Below are positions 1-8,560 of a stretch of DNA of 64,000 bases, one piece after another (positions within the stretch are counted from its first letter, which is position 1; each line of letters starts with the position of its first letter). The stretch is from positions 3,782,001 to 3,846,000 of the forward strand of contig NZ_CP010054.1 in NCBI RefSeq assembly GCF_000801315.1. The letters run 5' to 3'. Source of the DNA: Hymenobacter sp. DG25B. Its GTDB lineage: Bacteria > Bacteroidota > Bacteroidia > Cytophagales > Hymenobacteraceae. Below the pieces are notes generated by a model, which did no database searches, was not told the DNA's origin, and saw only the letters and a list, made by a program, of their open reading frames with translations. The position numbers and the translations under genes were made by a program.

Positions 1-3000
1 TACCACTGGCGGCGAGCTGTACCTCAACCTGGGGGCCGTGTCAGAAGATGTGCTGAAGGACCAGAGCCGCTACGAGTTTGAGAATGGCCTATCGGATGAT
101 GAAGCCAACCCCGACCGGGACACGGAGCGTACGGCGTGGGGCCGCGTGAGCACCCAGCAATTCCTGACCGATGCCTTCTCTACCGCCCCCGGCGGCCGCA
201 ACCGCCAGGACATCGGTCTGGATGGCCTGAACGATTCAGAGGAAAAAAGCTTCTTTCAAGGCGTTTACAGCACCCTGGATGACCCCTCGGCGGATAACTT
301 CCGCCACCACCTGAACGACTACTACAACTCCAACGGCCGCGACATAAAGATTCTGGGCCGCTACAAGGAGTATAATGGCATGGAGGCTAACTCGCCCGAG
401 AACAGCCAGCAGAGCTCCACGCCCCTGCCCGATAAGGAAGATCTGAACCGCGACAACGTTATTTCCGACACGGAGCGCTACTACGAATACAAGATTTCGC
501 TGAAGCCCGGGCAACTGCGCGTGGGCGAGAACTTCATTGTAGACAAAGTCTCCAAAAATGTGAATGGCGACGCCGTAACCTGGTACCAGTTCCGGGTGCC
601 AGTGCGCCAGCCCACGGCCGTGCGCGGCACCCCTGATGGTCAGCCCTTCGGCTTTAAGTCTATCCGGTTTATGCGGCTGTATCTCACGCAGTGGCAGCAA
701 CCTGCCGTGCTGCGCTTTGTGCAGATGCAGTTTGTGGCTAACCAGTGGCGCCGTTTCCTGGGTACTGTGGCGGAGCCCGGCAAGCCCAACGTGAATACGG
801 ACGCTGACGCTGACGCCTTTGCCGTATCGACGGTGAGCCTGGAAGAAAACGGCCGCTCCAGCACCAATGCCGTAACGGATGCTATTCCTTACGTGCTGCC
901 GCCCGGCATCCGCCGCGACCGGGAGTTTGGCTCCAGCACCGTAAACCGGGAGCAGAACGAACAAAGTCTGCGCCTGTGCGTGGAAGGCCTGCGCGAAGGC
1001 TACGGCAAAGCCGCTTACAAGAACGTGAGCATAAATATGCTGCGCTACAAGCGCCTGCGCATGTTCCTGCACGCCGAAAGCGAAACTGGTACGCGCAATG
1101 ACCAGGTGCGCGCCTTCGTGCGCATTGGCACCGACTATACCCAGAACTACTATGAGTACTCGCTGCCGCTGAAAATTACGCCGCAGGGCAGCATCAACGA
1201 ATCCGAAATCTGGGACCCGGCCAACAACATTGACATTGCTTTCCAGGAGTTTGTAGATGCCAAAATGGAGCGCTACAAAGTGCTGGGTGGTGCTAATCTA
1301 CAGGTGCCGTATGTAAAGCAGCTGGCCGATGGCCGCACCATTACCATTGTCGGCAACCCCGATTTCTCGGAGGTGCAGGGCGTGCTGATTGGCGTGTTCA
1401 ACCCTACTAATGACGGCGCCGAGCAGTCGGTGTGTATTTGGGCCGATGAGCTGCGCGTGGATGACTTTGACCGCACCGCCGGCTGGGCCGCTACGGCCCG
1501 CTTCAATACGCAGCTGGCAGACTTGGCTAATGTAACGGCCACGGGCAGCTACCTCACGGTGGGCTTTGGCGGCCTGCAGGACAAGGTGCAGCAACGTTCC
1601 CTGGACGATGTAGCCCGCGGCGACCTGAATGCCACCGTGGCAGCCGAAAAGCTGCTGCCCAGCAAGCTGGGCCTGCGCATTCCGGTGCTGCTGCAGGCCG
1701 GCACGGAGTCCCGCTCGCCCCGCTACGACCCGCTGGACCCCGATGTGGAGCTGAAACAGTCTTTGGAGAAGTTTGAAACCGATGGTGAGCGGGCGGCTTA
1801 CCGCCGCGAGGTAACGGACCAGACGCGCAGCCGCAGCATCAGCGTACTGAACCTGCGCAAGGAGCGTGTGAACCCGGAAAAGAAAGTGCGCCCCTATGAT
1901 ATCGAGAACTTTGCGCTGAGCTACTCCCTGAATGAGCAGCTGCACACCGATATCCGCACGGACCGGGACTTCACTAAAACCTTTAATGCCGCGCTGGCCT
2001 ACACCTACCAGACCACGCCCAAAAGCTACACCCCCTTGGCGGGCGTAAAGGCGCTGGAGTCGCCGTACCTGAAGATGCTGCAGGAGCTGAACTTCACGCC
2101 CCTGCCCAGCCGCTTTGCCTTCCGCGCCGACCTGGACCGTCGCTACAACGAGCGGTTCCTGCAGCGCACCACACTGCCGGGGCAGGTGCCTTCGGCCGAG
2201 GGTATTCCGGGCGTGTTCCAGAAAAGCTTCTTCTTCAACCGGATTTATGATTTGAAGTGGGACCTGACCAAGAGTCTGGCCATTGACTATACGGCTGCCA
2301 ACCGCGGTACCATTGATGAAGGTCCCGGCCGCACCATCGGCGACGATGATATTTCCCGCCGCAACCGGGCGCAACTGTGGGAAAACCTGAAGCGCGGGGG
2401 CCGCACCACCAACTTCAACCAGACCATAGCGTTTACTTACCGGCTGCCGCTGGACAAGTTCCCGCTCACGGACTGGCTGAGCGCCGATACCCGCTACGCC
2501 GCCAACTACTCCTGGCAGGCTGCCTCTACGGCCCTGCGCGTGCCGCTCAACCCGCTGGCAGAGTCGGATACCACCACGCAACAGCTAAAGCTGGGCAATA
2601 CCATTCAGAATAACGCCGAGCTGAGTGCCAACGGCCGCATTGACCTGGTGAAGCTCTACAACAAAGTGCGCTTTCTGAACATCATCAACAATGCCCCGCC
2701 GCCCCCGCGCCGCCCCACCGCGGAGGAAGCCAAGCGCAACCCACAGGCCCCGGTAGCCCAGGCCCCCGCCGATACCACGGCCGGGCCCGAGCTGCGCGTG
2801 CTGAAAGGCGTACTTCGCTCCCTGATGACGGCGCGGAGCCTCAATTTCACTTATACCCGCACGGCGGGCACGCTGCTGCCGGGCTATCTGCCCAAAACCC
2901 GTTTTCTGGGCATGAACAGTGATTTTGATGCGCCAGGCCTGCCCTTTATTCTGGGGCAGCAGTACGGGCTCAATGAGCTTTACAACCGGGCGCAGAGCAA

Positions 3001-4222
3001 TAACTGGTACACTGAACGCAGTGAATACCTGAACACGCCGCTCAGCTCCCTGGAAACCACTAACCTGAACCTGCGCACCGCGCTGGAGCCCTTCCGCGAC
3101 TTCAACATTCAGCTGGATGCTACCCGCCTGACGGTGCGCAACCGCGAGGAGTTCTACCGTTGGAAAATAGACTCCCTCACGCTGGAGCGCTACCGCGACG
3201 GTAATGGCAACTTCCAGCTGGCCAATAAGCTGCCGCTGGGCACGGGCTCGTTCAGCACCTCTTTCATTTCCATCCAAACCCTGTTCGGCGACCAAAGCCG
3301 GGGCGGCACCGAGTCGAAAGCCTTTGACCGGTACGTAGCCAACCGGCAGATTATTCGGGAACGGCTAAGTGCGGACAATACCAACGCAGGCAACTATGGC
3401 TTTAACTCCCAGGATGTATTGATTCCGGCTTTCCTGGATGCCTACCGCGGCCGTTCTTCTGATGGGTACAAATCCAAGAAGTTTGACCCGTTTGCTATGC
3501 TGCCGCTGCCCAACTGGCGCATTGATTATAATGGCCTGGGCGAGCTGCCCTTTATGCAGCGGTTCTTCCGCTCGGTTTCCCTCACCCACGCCTACGCCTC
3601 TACTTATAACATAGGCAGCTACTCTACCTCGGCCCAGTATGATGCGGAACCAAAGGGGCTGGCCTCGGAAGTGAATATCAACGGAGACTTTATTCCTTAC
3701 TTCGTGCTGGGACAGGTGAGTATTCTGGAGCGGATGTCGCCGCTGCTGGGGCTCAACTTCCAGACCCTGGAGAAAGTAACCGGCCGCGTAGAATACCGCA
3801 CCGAGCGCAACCTCTCCCTGAACACCACCAACGCCGAGGTAACGGAAGTGCACACCGAGGAAATGGTCATTGGCTTTGGCTACGTGACCAACCAGCTGAA
3901 GCTACCGTTCCGCATTGGCGGCGAGCAGCGGATACTACGCAACGAGCTGACGGCCCGCCTGGATTTGTCTATTCGGGACAACAGCACCATTCAGCGCCGC
4001 ATTAATAATGTATCGGACACTGACCGCGGCCAGCCCAACAGCACCACCACCAACGGCGGCCGCCAGGTGCAGCTGCGCCCCACCATCGACTACGTTCTAA
4101 ACCAACGGCTGAATCTGCAGTTTTACTTTACGCGTCTCATTTCCGAGCCGCGTGGTAACTCCGGCTACCGCAACGCCGCCACCGAAGGCGGCCTGCAGCT
4201 GCGCTACAGCCTCTCGGAGTAA
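1..4222 (+). CDS. sprA: SprA, T9SS outer-membrane translocon protein (3' part only)
   Basis: This is the C-terminal ~1400 residues of SprA (SOV family), the very large 36-strand outer-membrane barrel through which the type IX secretion system exports folded cargo and gliding adhesins. The frame is open from base 2 at the window edge, where it reads LYLNLGAVSEDVLKD, a stretch typical of the middle of SprA; the true start lies upstream of the window. Further family signs are KSIRFMRLYLTQW, IWADELRVDDFDRTAGWAA and a long series of alternating aromatic/hydrophobic beta strands to the C-terminus. A proline-rich insertion (PPPPRRP, near base 2700) sits in a probable loop. The four T9SS-tailed proteins elsewhere in the window are expected clients. 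No hairpin terminator is visible before gcvH. Confidence 0.95.
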   Translation, partial: TTGGELYLNLGAVSEDVLKDQSRYEFENGLSDDEANPDRDTERTAWGRVSTQQFLTDAFSTAPGGRNRQDIGLDGLNDSEEKSFFQGVYSTLDDPSADNFRHHLNDYYNSNGRDIKILGRYKEYNGMEANSPENSQQSSTPLPDKEDLNRDNVISDTERYYEYKISLKPGQLRVGENFIVDKVSKNVNGDAVTWYQFRVPVRQPTAVRGTPDGQPFGFKSIRFMRLYLTQWQQPAVLRFVQMQFVANQWRRFLGTVAEPGKPNVNTDADADAFAVSTVSLEENGRSSTNAVTDAIPYVLPPGIRRDREFGSSTVNREQNEQSLRLCVEGLREGYGKAAYKNVSINMLRYKRLRMFLHAESETGTRNDQVRAFVRIGTDYTQNYYEYSLPLKITPQGSINESEIWDPANNIDIAFQEFVDAKMERYKVLGGANLQVPYVKQLADGRTITIVGNPDFSEVQGVLIGVFNPTNDGAEQSVCIWADELRVDDFDRTAGWAATARFNTQLADLANVTATGSYLTVGFGGLQDKVQQRSLDDVARGDLNATVAAEKLLPSKLGLRIPVLLQAGTESRSPRYDPLDPDVELKQSLEKFETDGERAAYRREVTDQTRSRSISVLNLRKERVNPEKKVRPYDIENFALSYSLNEQLHTDIRTDRDFTKTFNAALAYTYQTTPKSYTPLAGVKALESPYLKMLQELNFTPLPSRFAFRADLDRRYNERFLQRTTLPGQVPSAEGIPGVFQKSFFFNRIYDLKWDLTKSLAIDYTAANRGTIDEGPGRTIGDDDISRRNRAQLWENLKRGGRTTNFNQTIAFTYRLPLDKFPLTDWLSADTRYAANYSWQAASTALRVPLNPLAESDTTTQQLKLGNTIQNNAELSANGRIDLVKLYNKVRFLNIINNAPPPPRRPTAEEAKRNPQAPVAQAPADTTAGPELRVLKGVLRSLMTARSLNFTYTRTAGTLLPGYLPKTRFLGMNSDFDAPGLPFILGQQYGLNELYNRAQSNNWYTERSEYLNTPLSSLETTNLNLRTALEPFRDFNIQLDATRLTVRNREEFYRWKIDSLTLERYRDGNGNFQLANKLPLGTGSFSTSFISIQTLFGDQSRGGTESKAFDRYVANRQIIRERLSADNTNAGNYGFNSQDVLIPAFLDAYRGRSSDGYKSKKFDPFAMLPLPNWRIDYNGLGELPFMQRFFRSVSLTHAYASTYNIGSYSTSAQYDAEPKGLASEVNINGDFIPYFVLGQVSILERMSPLLGLNFQTLEKVTGRVEYRTERNLSLNTTNAEVTEVHTEEMVIGFGYVTNQLKLPFRIGGEQRILRNELTARLDLSIRDNSTIQRRINNVSDTDRGQPNSTTTNGGRQVQLRPTIDYVLNQRLNLQFYFTRLISEPRGNSGYRNAATEGGLQLRYSLSE

Positions 4223-4346
4223 GGTTTTTGAAAACCAGCCGCCCGGTTCTTTGTATAGCTAGGAGCCAGCAGCTGATTTCAGATTACCAAGGTCCATGTC
4301 CGGCAGCATATTCTGCGCCGGGGCTGGCGTTGCAAGCATTATATCT

Positions 4347-4354
4347 TACTTTTG
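4347..4354 (+). promoter_or_regulatory. -7 promoter box upstream of gcvH
   Basis: TACTTTTG matches the Bacteroidota primary sigma factor -7 consensus TAnnTTTG. It lies about 50 bases before the gcvH ATG, giving a short leader. A TTG at 4330-4332 could be the -33 element but the spacing is short (14 bases). Confidence 0.45.
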
Positions 4355-4405
4355 AACACAGGCTGAATTAGCCTAACACCATCCGTTTCCCTTTTCCCCA
4401 GCACT

Positions 4406-4786
4406 ATGAACTTGCCCGCCAACCTGCAGTACACCAAAGAGCACGAGTGGATTCGCGTAGAAGGTGACGTTGCCTACATCGGCATCACCGACCACGCGCA
4501 GAGAGAGCTCGGCGACATTGTGTATGTTGACATTGACACCCTCGACAAAGAGGTAGCCCAGAACGACGTATTTGGCACCGTAGAGGCCGTAAAAACTGTA
4601 TCGGACCTGTTCAGCCCTATTTCCGGCACCGTGCTGGAAGTAAACGAGAAGCTGGACGGCAGCCCCGAGCTGGTAAACTCTGACCCCTACGGCGACGGCT
4701 GGATGATCAAAATGTCGATTGGCAACCAGGCGGAGCTGGCAGACCTGCTCAAGGCCGAAGCCTACGGCGAGCTGATCGGCGCATAA
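4406..4786 (+). CDS. gcvH: Glycine cleavage system H protein
   Basis: 126-residue lipoyl carrier protein that shuttles the aminomethyl group between the P, T and L proteins of the glycine cleavage complex in the cytoplasm. The full length is usual for the family. It starts YTKEHEWIRVEGD and carries the lipoylation site in GTVEAVKTVSDL, with K63 as the expected lipoyl-lysine. The conserved PYGDGWMIKM follows near the C-terminus. The T, P and L genes are not in the window. The VanZ-like gene begins 11 bases after the stop, so the two are probably cotranscribed; a TAnnTTTG box lies upstream. Confidence 0.97.
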   Translation: MNLPANLQYTKEHEWIRVEGDVAYIGITDHAQRELGDIVYVDIDTLDKEVAQNDVFGTVEAVKTVSDLFSPISGTVLEVNEKLDGSPELVNSDPYGDGWMIKMSIGNQAELADLLKAEAYGELIGA

Positions 4787-4797
4787 ACTTTCTGCTG

Positions 4798-5202
4798 ATG
4801 TATCCGGCCCCGCCCACGTCTCGCCGCCGCGCCTATGTTGCGCTGCCCGCAACGTGGGCGGTGGTCATTCTGGTCCTTACCCTCACGCCCAAGGACCATA
4901 TGCCGCATGAGCCCCAATGGCAGCTGTTCTCTTTTTACACGGCAGCACATGCCTTTGTTTTCTGGGTGCTGGCTATCCTCTGCTATTTCTCGGCCCAGCG
5001 GCAAACCCGTTCCCCCTGGCTGCGCACCCACGCCATCAGCGTGCTGTTTGTAGGCTGCACGCTGTTCGGTTCTTTTATCGAACTGGCCCAGCTGGTGATG
5101 GACCTGGGCCGCTATGCGGAGTGGACGGATATATTAAGTGATGCCCTGGGCACGCTGGCCGGTCTGCTGATGGCCCAACTGGCCCTGCGCCGTTTCGCCT
5201 GA
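4798..5202 (+). CDS. VanZ-like family membrane protein
   Basis: 134-residue protein with four predicted membrane segments (roughly residues 14-32, 45-64, 78-98 and 112-130). Family signs are LTLTPKDHMP after the first helix, HAFVFWVLAI, and the acidic membrane motif FIELAQLVMDLGRYAEWTDILSD, close to the ElxQ...gR..d..Di..N core of VanZ-like proteins. The biochemical role of the chromosomal VanZ-like family is unclear; its namesake gives teicoplanin resistance, which should not be assumed here. It sits directly behind gcvH and 16 bases before the M28 peptidase gene, consistent with one transcript. Confidence 0.85.
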   Translation: MYPAPPTSRRRAYVALPATWAVVILVLTLTPKDHMPHEPQWQLFSFYTAAHAFVFWVLAILCYFSAQRQTRSPWLRTHAISVLFVGCTLFGSFIELAQLVMDLGRYAEWTDILSDALGTLAGLLMAQLALRRFA

Positions 5203-5218
5203 TTTTACCCGTTAGCTT

Positions 5219-6526
5219 ATGCTTGCACTCTGGAAGCTAACCCGGCGGCCCCTGCAATGGCTGGGCCTGAGCGCCTGCCTGCTCACGCTTGCGGCTGAAC
5301 CGGCACAAAGCCAGGACATGCGCGAGGTGCGCCGCACGTTGCGTTACCTCACCTCCCGGCACCTGCACGGACGCGGCTATACGCACCAGGGAGACCAGCG
5401 CGCCGCTGCTTTCCTGGCGAAAAGTTTTAAGCGCCTAGGCTTATTGCCTTTTGACGCTGCCGCAACCTATACCCAGCCATTCCCGCTTACCGTCAACACC
5501 TTTCCGGGCCGGCTGGCCTTCGCCGTTGATGGCCACAAGCTGCAGCCTGGGCAGGATTTTATCCTGGCGCCTGAGTCAGGCGGCGGCCGCTTCACAGCTC
5601 CGGTTGTGTATTTTGATTCGCTGGCCTTAGCGCAGGACGCAGCCCGGCAGCAGTTTCTAGCGCAGCCACTGCAAACGGCTGCCCTAGTTCTGCCACAGGC
5701 TATTTACCGGCGTGTGCTAACCCAGCCCGCGCTGGCGCACAAACTAGGTGAAGCCCGCGCCCTGATTGCGCTTGTTCCCGATAAGCTTACGGCGTCTCTC
5801 GCCTCGCAGCAAATAACACAGTCCCGGTTGCGGGTAGCCACTTCCGCCTGGCCAACCGCAGCAAAACAAGTGACGCTCAAGCTGGACGCACGCCTGCAGC
5901 AGAACTACCGTACGCAGAACGTGCTGGGGTACCTTCCCGGCACCTCCCGCCCCGATTCTTTACTGGTAGTAACTGCGCACTACGACCACTTGGGCGAATT
6001 GGGCCGGCACCACTATTTCCCCGGTGCCAATGATAATACCAGCGGTACCAGTATGCTGCTCCAGCTGGCCCGGTACCTCAGCCAACCGGCCCACCGGTTG
6101 CGCTATACCGTGGTATTTATTGGTTTTAGTGCGGAAGAAGCAGGCCTGTTGGGTTCCCGCTATTTCACGGCGCATCCGCTATTTCCGTTAGATAAAGTCC
6201 GGTTTCTGCTGAACCTGGATTTAGTGGGCACCGGCGATACCGGCGCCACGGTAGTGAACGGCACGCTGCATCCACTGGAATTTCAATTGCTACAGCAACT
6301 AAACAGTGGCCCGGCAGGCGTGGGGTCCATCAACGCCCGCGGCAAAGCGGCCAACTCCGACCATTTTCCGTTTTCCGAAGCAGGCGTGCCAGCCTTCTTT
6401 CTCTACACCCGGGGCGGCATTGCTGCTTATCACGATGTGAATGACAAAGCGGCAACCCTGCCCCTGACGCGCTACGCAGCACTTTTCCAGCTGTTAAGTC
6501 AATTCCTTACCCGTTTAGCGCACTAA
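5219..6526 (+). CDS. Secreted M28-family metallopeptidase
   Basis: 435-residue zinc peptidase of the M28 (aminopeptidase Y/glutaminyl cyclase fold) family. An N-terminal signal segment (residues ~12-31, ending in AEPAQSQ) points to export. The two-zinc site is complete: H254 in TAHYDH, D272 in GANDNTSG, the catalytic pair E306-E307 in FSAEEAGLLGS, D334 in LNLDLVG and H382 in NSDHFPF. The ~150 residues between signal and catalytic domain probably form a PA-like insert. The C-terminus has no T9SS sorting tail, so a periplasmic location is more likely. It is the last gene of the sprA-gcvH-vanZ-like strand run and ends against a shared hairpin. Confidence 0.93.
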   Translation: MLALWKLTRRPLQWLGLSACLLTLAAEPAQSQDMREVRRTLRYLTSRHLHGRGYTHQGDQRAAAFLAKSFKRLGLLPFDAAATYTQPFPLTVNTFPGRLAFAVDGHKLQPGQDFILAPESGGGRFTAPVVYFDSLALAQDAARQQFLAQPLQTAALVLPQAIYRRVLTQPALAHKLGEARALIALVPDKLTASLASQQITQSRLRVATSAWPTAAKQVTLKLDARLQQNYRTQNVLGYLPGTSRPDSLLVVTAHYDHLGELGRHHYFPGANDNTSGTSMLLQLARYLSQPAHRLRYTVVFIGFSAEEAGLLGSRYFTAHPLFPLDKVRFLLNLDLVGTGDTGATVVNGTLHPLEFQLLQQLNSGPAGVGSINARGKAANSDHFPFSEAGVPAFFLYTRGGIAAYHDVNDKAATLPLTRYAALFQLLSQFLTRLAH

Positions 6527-6554
6527 AAAACCACTCCGACTAATACAAAACGAA

Positions 6555-6601
6555 ACTACCCCGGAACAGCCAGCCCTAAGGTCAGCGTATTCCGGGGTAG
6601 T
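6555..6601. terminator. Inverted repeat between convergent genes
   Basis: ACTACCCCGGAA (6555-6566) is perfectly inverted at 6590-6601, with a 23-base loop. It lies between the stops of the M28 peptidase gene and the gene at 6638-7180, so it probably ends both transcripts, although no long T-run follows. Confidence 0.5.
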
Positions 6602-6637
6602 CGTATTGTTTACTGGTAGAGCGAAAAGCGGGAAAGC

Positions 6638-7180
6638 TTAGCCGTTCGACTTCAGGGAGTTCATGATTTGCTTGGCTACCATTTCCCACTCGGGCTTCTG
6701 ACGGTCAGCGCAGGTGAAAGTGCACATGAGCAGTTTGCCTTCCACATCGGTGAAGAAAATCAGGTTGTATACCTCGTGGCCCAACTCAGGCTTCATCAGC
6801 TCCAGGTAGCCTACGTGGCGGCCGCTTACGTCCTTCATGCCTTTCCCAAACCACTTGGCTTCGGGAAACTGCTTGGAGTAGGTCTTGATGAAGTTGTCCG
6901 TGTACATTTGGATCATATCCTGATCCGCCGTGTTATCGGTATAGGTGAAGGAAATGCTGGCCTCCTTGCTGTTGGTATAAATAACGCTGGGGCGGCTCTG
7001 GGCTTTGGCATAGATGAAGTCCATCTGCTGCTCGCTCATCACCTCAAAACCTTTGGGGATAAGAATCTCAACCCGCTCACTTAGAACGCGCTTCTTGATA
7101 AGTTCAACTTCTGCGGCAGGACGGGCAGCCATGAGCAGAAGCATCAGGCTGAATACTGGGAAGAGTAGAGCTTTTTTCAT
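6638..7180 (-). CDS. Small secreted protein, possibly DcrB/PsbP-like
   Basis: 180-residue protein with a clear signal peptide (MKKALLFPVFSLMLLLMAARPA). The mature part reads like a single compact alpha/beta domain: an opening strand with IPKGFEVMSEQQ, a strand ASISFTYTDN, a helix around DMIQMYTDNFIKTYSKQFP, then GRHVGYLELMKPELGHEVYNLIFFTDVEGKLL and a C-terminal helix. This order resembles DcrB/PsbP-type domains, but I do not recognise a specific family and the assignment is tentative. It has one cysteine near the C-terminus (TFTCADRQ). It is separated from yicC upstream by a 333-base AT-rich gap that holds a likely promoter. Confidence 0.85.
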   Translation of the reverse strand: MKKALLFPVFSLMLLLMAARPAAEVELIKKRVLSERVEILIPKGFEVMSEQQMDFIYAKAQSRPSVIYTNSKEASISFTYTDNTADQDMIQMYTDNFIKTYSKQFPEAKWFGKGMKDVSGRHVGYLELMKPELGHEVYNLIFFTDVEGKLLMCTFTCADRQKPEWEMVAKQIMNSLKSNG

Positions 7181-7513
7181 AGTCGTAGGCAGAAAAAAGA
7201 TGGAATCAATCTATGGAAAGGACCGTATCAGCAGAAAAATCCAACTGTTCGGATAACACAATTTACTTACAATATCCGGAGTCGCAAGTATTTCGCAAAA
7301 AATATTTTAGCGACACCGATACCAATTCTCTCTACTTGTGGTAGAAAAGACCAATGAGTGAGATACTCAGCGTTTTGGATGAGCAAATATAAGAACGATT
7401 TAAATAGGCAAGCCTAAAATTGTTCAATTTTTCACTAAAAATTAATATCCCATTCGTTATCGGATTAATTCTATTAGCGTGCTCTATCTACGGAAATTGG
7501 GGCCAAGTTGGAT
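7181..7513. other. AT-rich intergenic region between yicC and the small secreted protein gene
   Basis: No coding sequence is supported. On the minus strand TATATTTG (plus positions 7384-7391) fits the Bacteroidota -7 box TAnnTTTG, with a TTG at 7409-7411, 17 bases further upstream, as a possible -33 element. It would drive the gene at 6638-7180 with a leader of about 200 bases. Base composition from 7260 to 7500 is visibly more AT-rich than the flanking genes. Confidence 0.4.
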
Positions 7514-8407
7514 TTAGAGAATATTGTTGATTTGCTCTTTTATTTTCTCCAGCTCTTCCTTCATTTCCACTACTAAGTGCTGAATCACAGGGTCGTTGGC
7601 CTTGGAACCGATAGTATTTATTTCCCGCCCAATCTCCTGCGAGATAAAAGCCAGCTTTTTGCCCGTGGGTTCGGGCAGAAATACTGTTTCGTTAAAATAA
7701 TGCAAATGACTGATCAACCGGACCTTTTCTTCGGCAATGTCCAGCTTCTCGATGTAGTAGAGCAGTTCCTGCTCAAAACGGTTGGCATTGAACTGCTCAG
7801 AGGTGCTTAAATCGGCCAGATGAGCCCGTAGCTTTTCCCGGATGGTGTCTACCCGCACCGGGTCGTGGCGGTCTACATCGGCCAGCAGAATGCGGATCCG
7901 GTCAATGTAGCTCAGGATTTCGGTGGTCAGGGTCTGGCCTTCATCCTGCCGGAACTGATTAAGCTTATCCAGCGCTTCCTGTACCACGGGCTGCAATTCC
8001 TCCCAGGACAAGGCCTCGGTCTCGTCGGGGCGGGCGGCTTCAGACGGGCTTTGAATAATGCCGGGCATCTTCAGGGCCAAAGCAAACAGGTCAGTTTTGG
8101 GCGCGCCTACCAGCTCCGCCGCGCGGGATAACTCCTCATAAGCGGCCACCAGGGCTTCCTGGTTGAGGGCAAACTGCACGGAGGCCGTGGTACGGGGGCG
8201 GCTGAAGTCAACGCTCAGGTTGATTTTGCCGCGGCCCAGCGCCCGGGTGACCATGTTGCGGATTTCCAGCTCCTTATCATTGAGAAAGCGCGGCAGGCGC
8301 AGGCTCAGGTCCAGGCCTTTTGAGTTCAGGGATTTGGCTTCAACAACGAGAGAATACTGGTCGGTTTCGCGGGTGGCGGTACCGTAGCCGGTCATGGATT
8401 GGAGCAT
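7514..8407 (-). CDS. yicC: YicC/YloC family endoribonuclease
   Basis: 297-residue cytoplasmic protein of the YicC family, recently described as an RNA endonuclease. The diagnostic N-terminus MLQSMTGYGTATR is present, followed by VEAKSLNSKGLDL and LRLPRFLNDKELEIR, and the C-terminal DUF1732 part ends in KANDPVIQHLVVEMKEELEKIKEQINNIL; family members normally end in exactly this NV...ILNIE-like helix. Full length. In many Bacteroidota yicC is followed by gmk (guanylate kinase); that partner is not next to it here, where the next gene downstream is a small secreted protein after a 333-base gap. Confidence 0.93.
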   Translation of the reverse strand: MLQSMTGYGTATRETDQYSLVVEAKSLNSKGLDLSLRLPRFLNDKELEIRNMVTRALGRGKINLSVDFSRPRTTASVQFALNQEALVAAYEELSRAAELVGAPKTDLFALALKMPGIIQSPSEAARPDETEALSWEELQPVVQEALDKLNQFRQDEGQTLTTEILSYIDRIRILLADVDRHDPVRVDTIREKLRAHLADLSTSEQFNANRFEQELLYYIEKLDIAEEKVRLISHLHYFNETVFLPEPTGKKLAFISQEIGREINTIGSKANDPVIQHLVVEMKEELEKIKEQINNIL

Positions 8408-8506
8408 GGGGCAGACACATCAAAGGGTGAGTGGCCCTAAAAGTACGGCATCGGCAAACAACCCGCACTAGTACGCCGCCTTACGGACACACCTTGGTAT
8501 AATAAA

Positions 8507-8533
8507 AAAGCCGGAGCCTAAGCTCCGGCTTTT
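8507..8533 (-). terminator. Terminator of the beta-helix/TonB receptor operon
   Basis: AAAGCCGGAGC (8507-8517) is perfectly inverted at 8522-8532 around a CTAA loop; on the minus strand it is followed by a T-run. It lies 28 bases after the stop of the gene at 8561-9982. Confidence 0.85.
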
Positions 8534-8560
8534 CGCCAAACTGCCCTAGGGGCCAGCTTA

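Noticed and set aside
4798..5202. Glycopeptide resistance gene
   Set aside because: Only the VanZ-like domain is present, in a gcvH operon and without vanHAX genes; it is a common chromosomal family.
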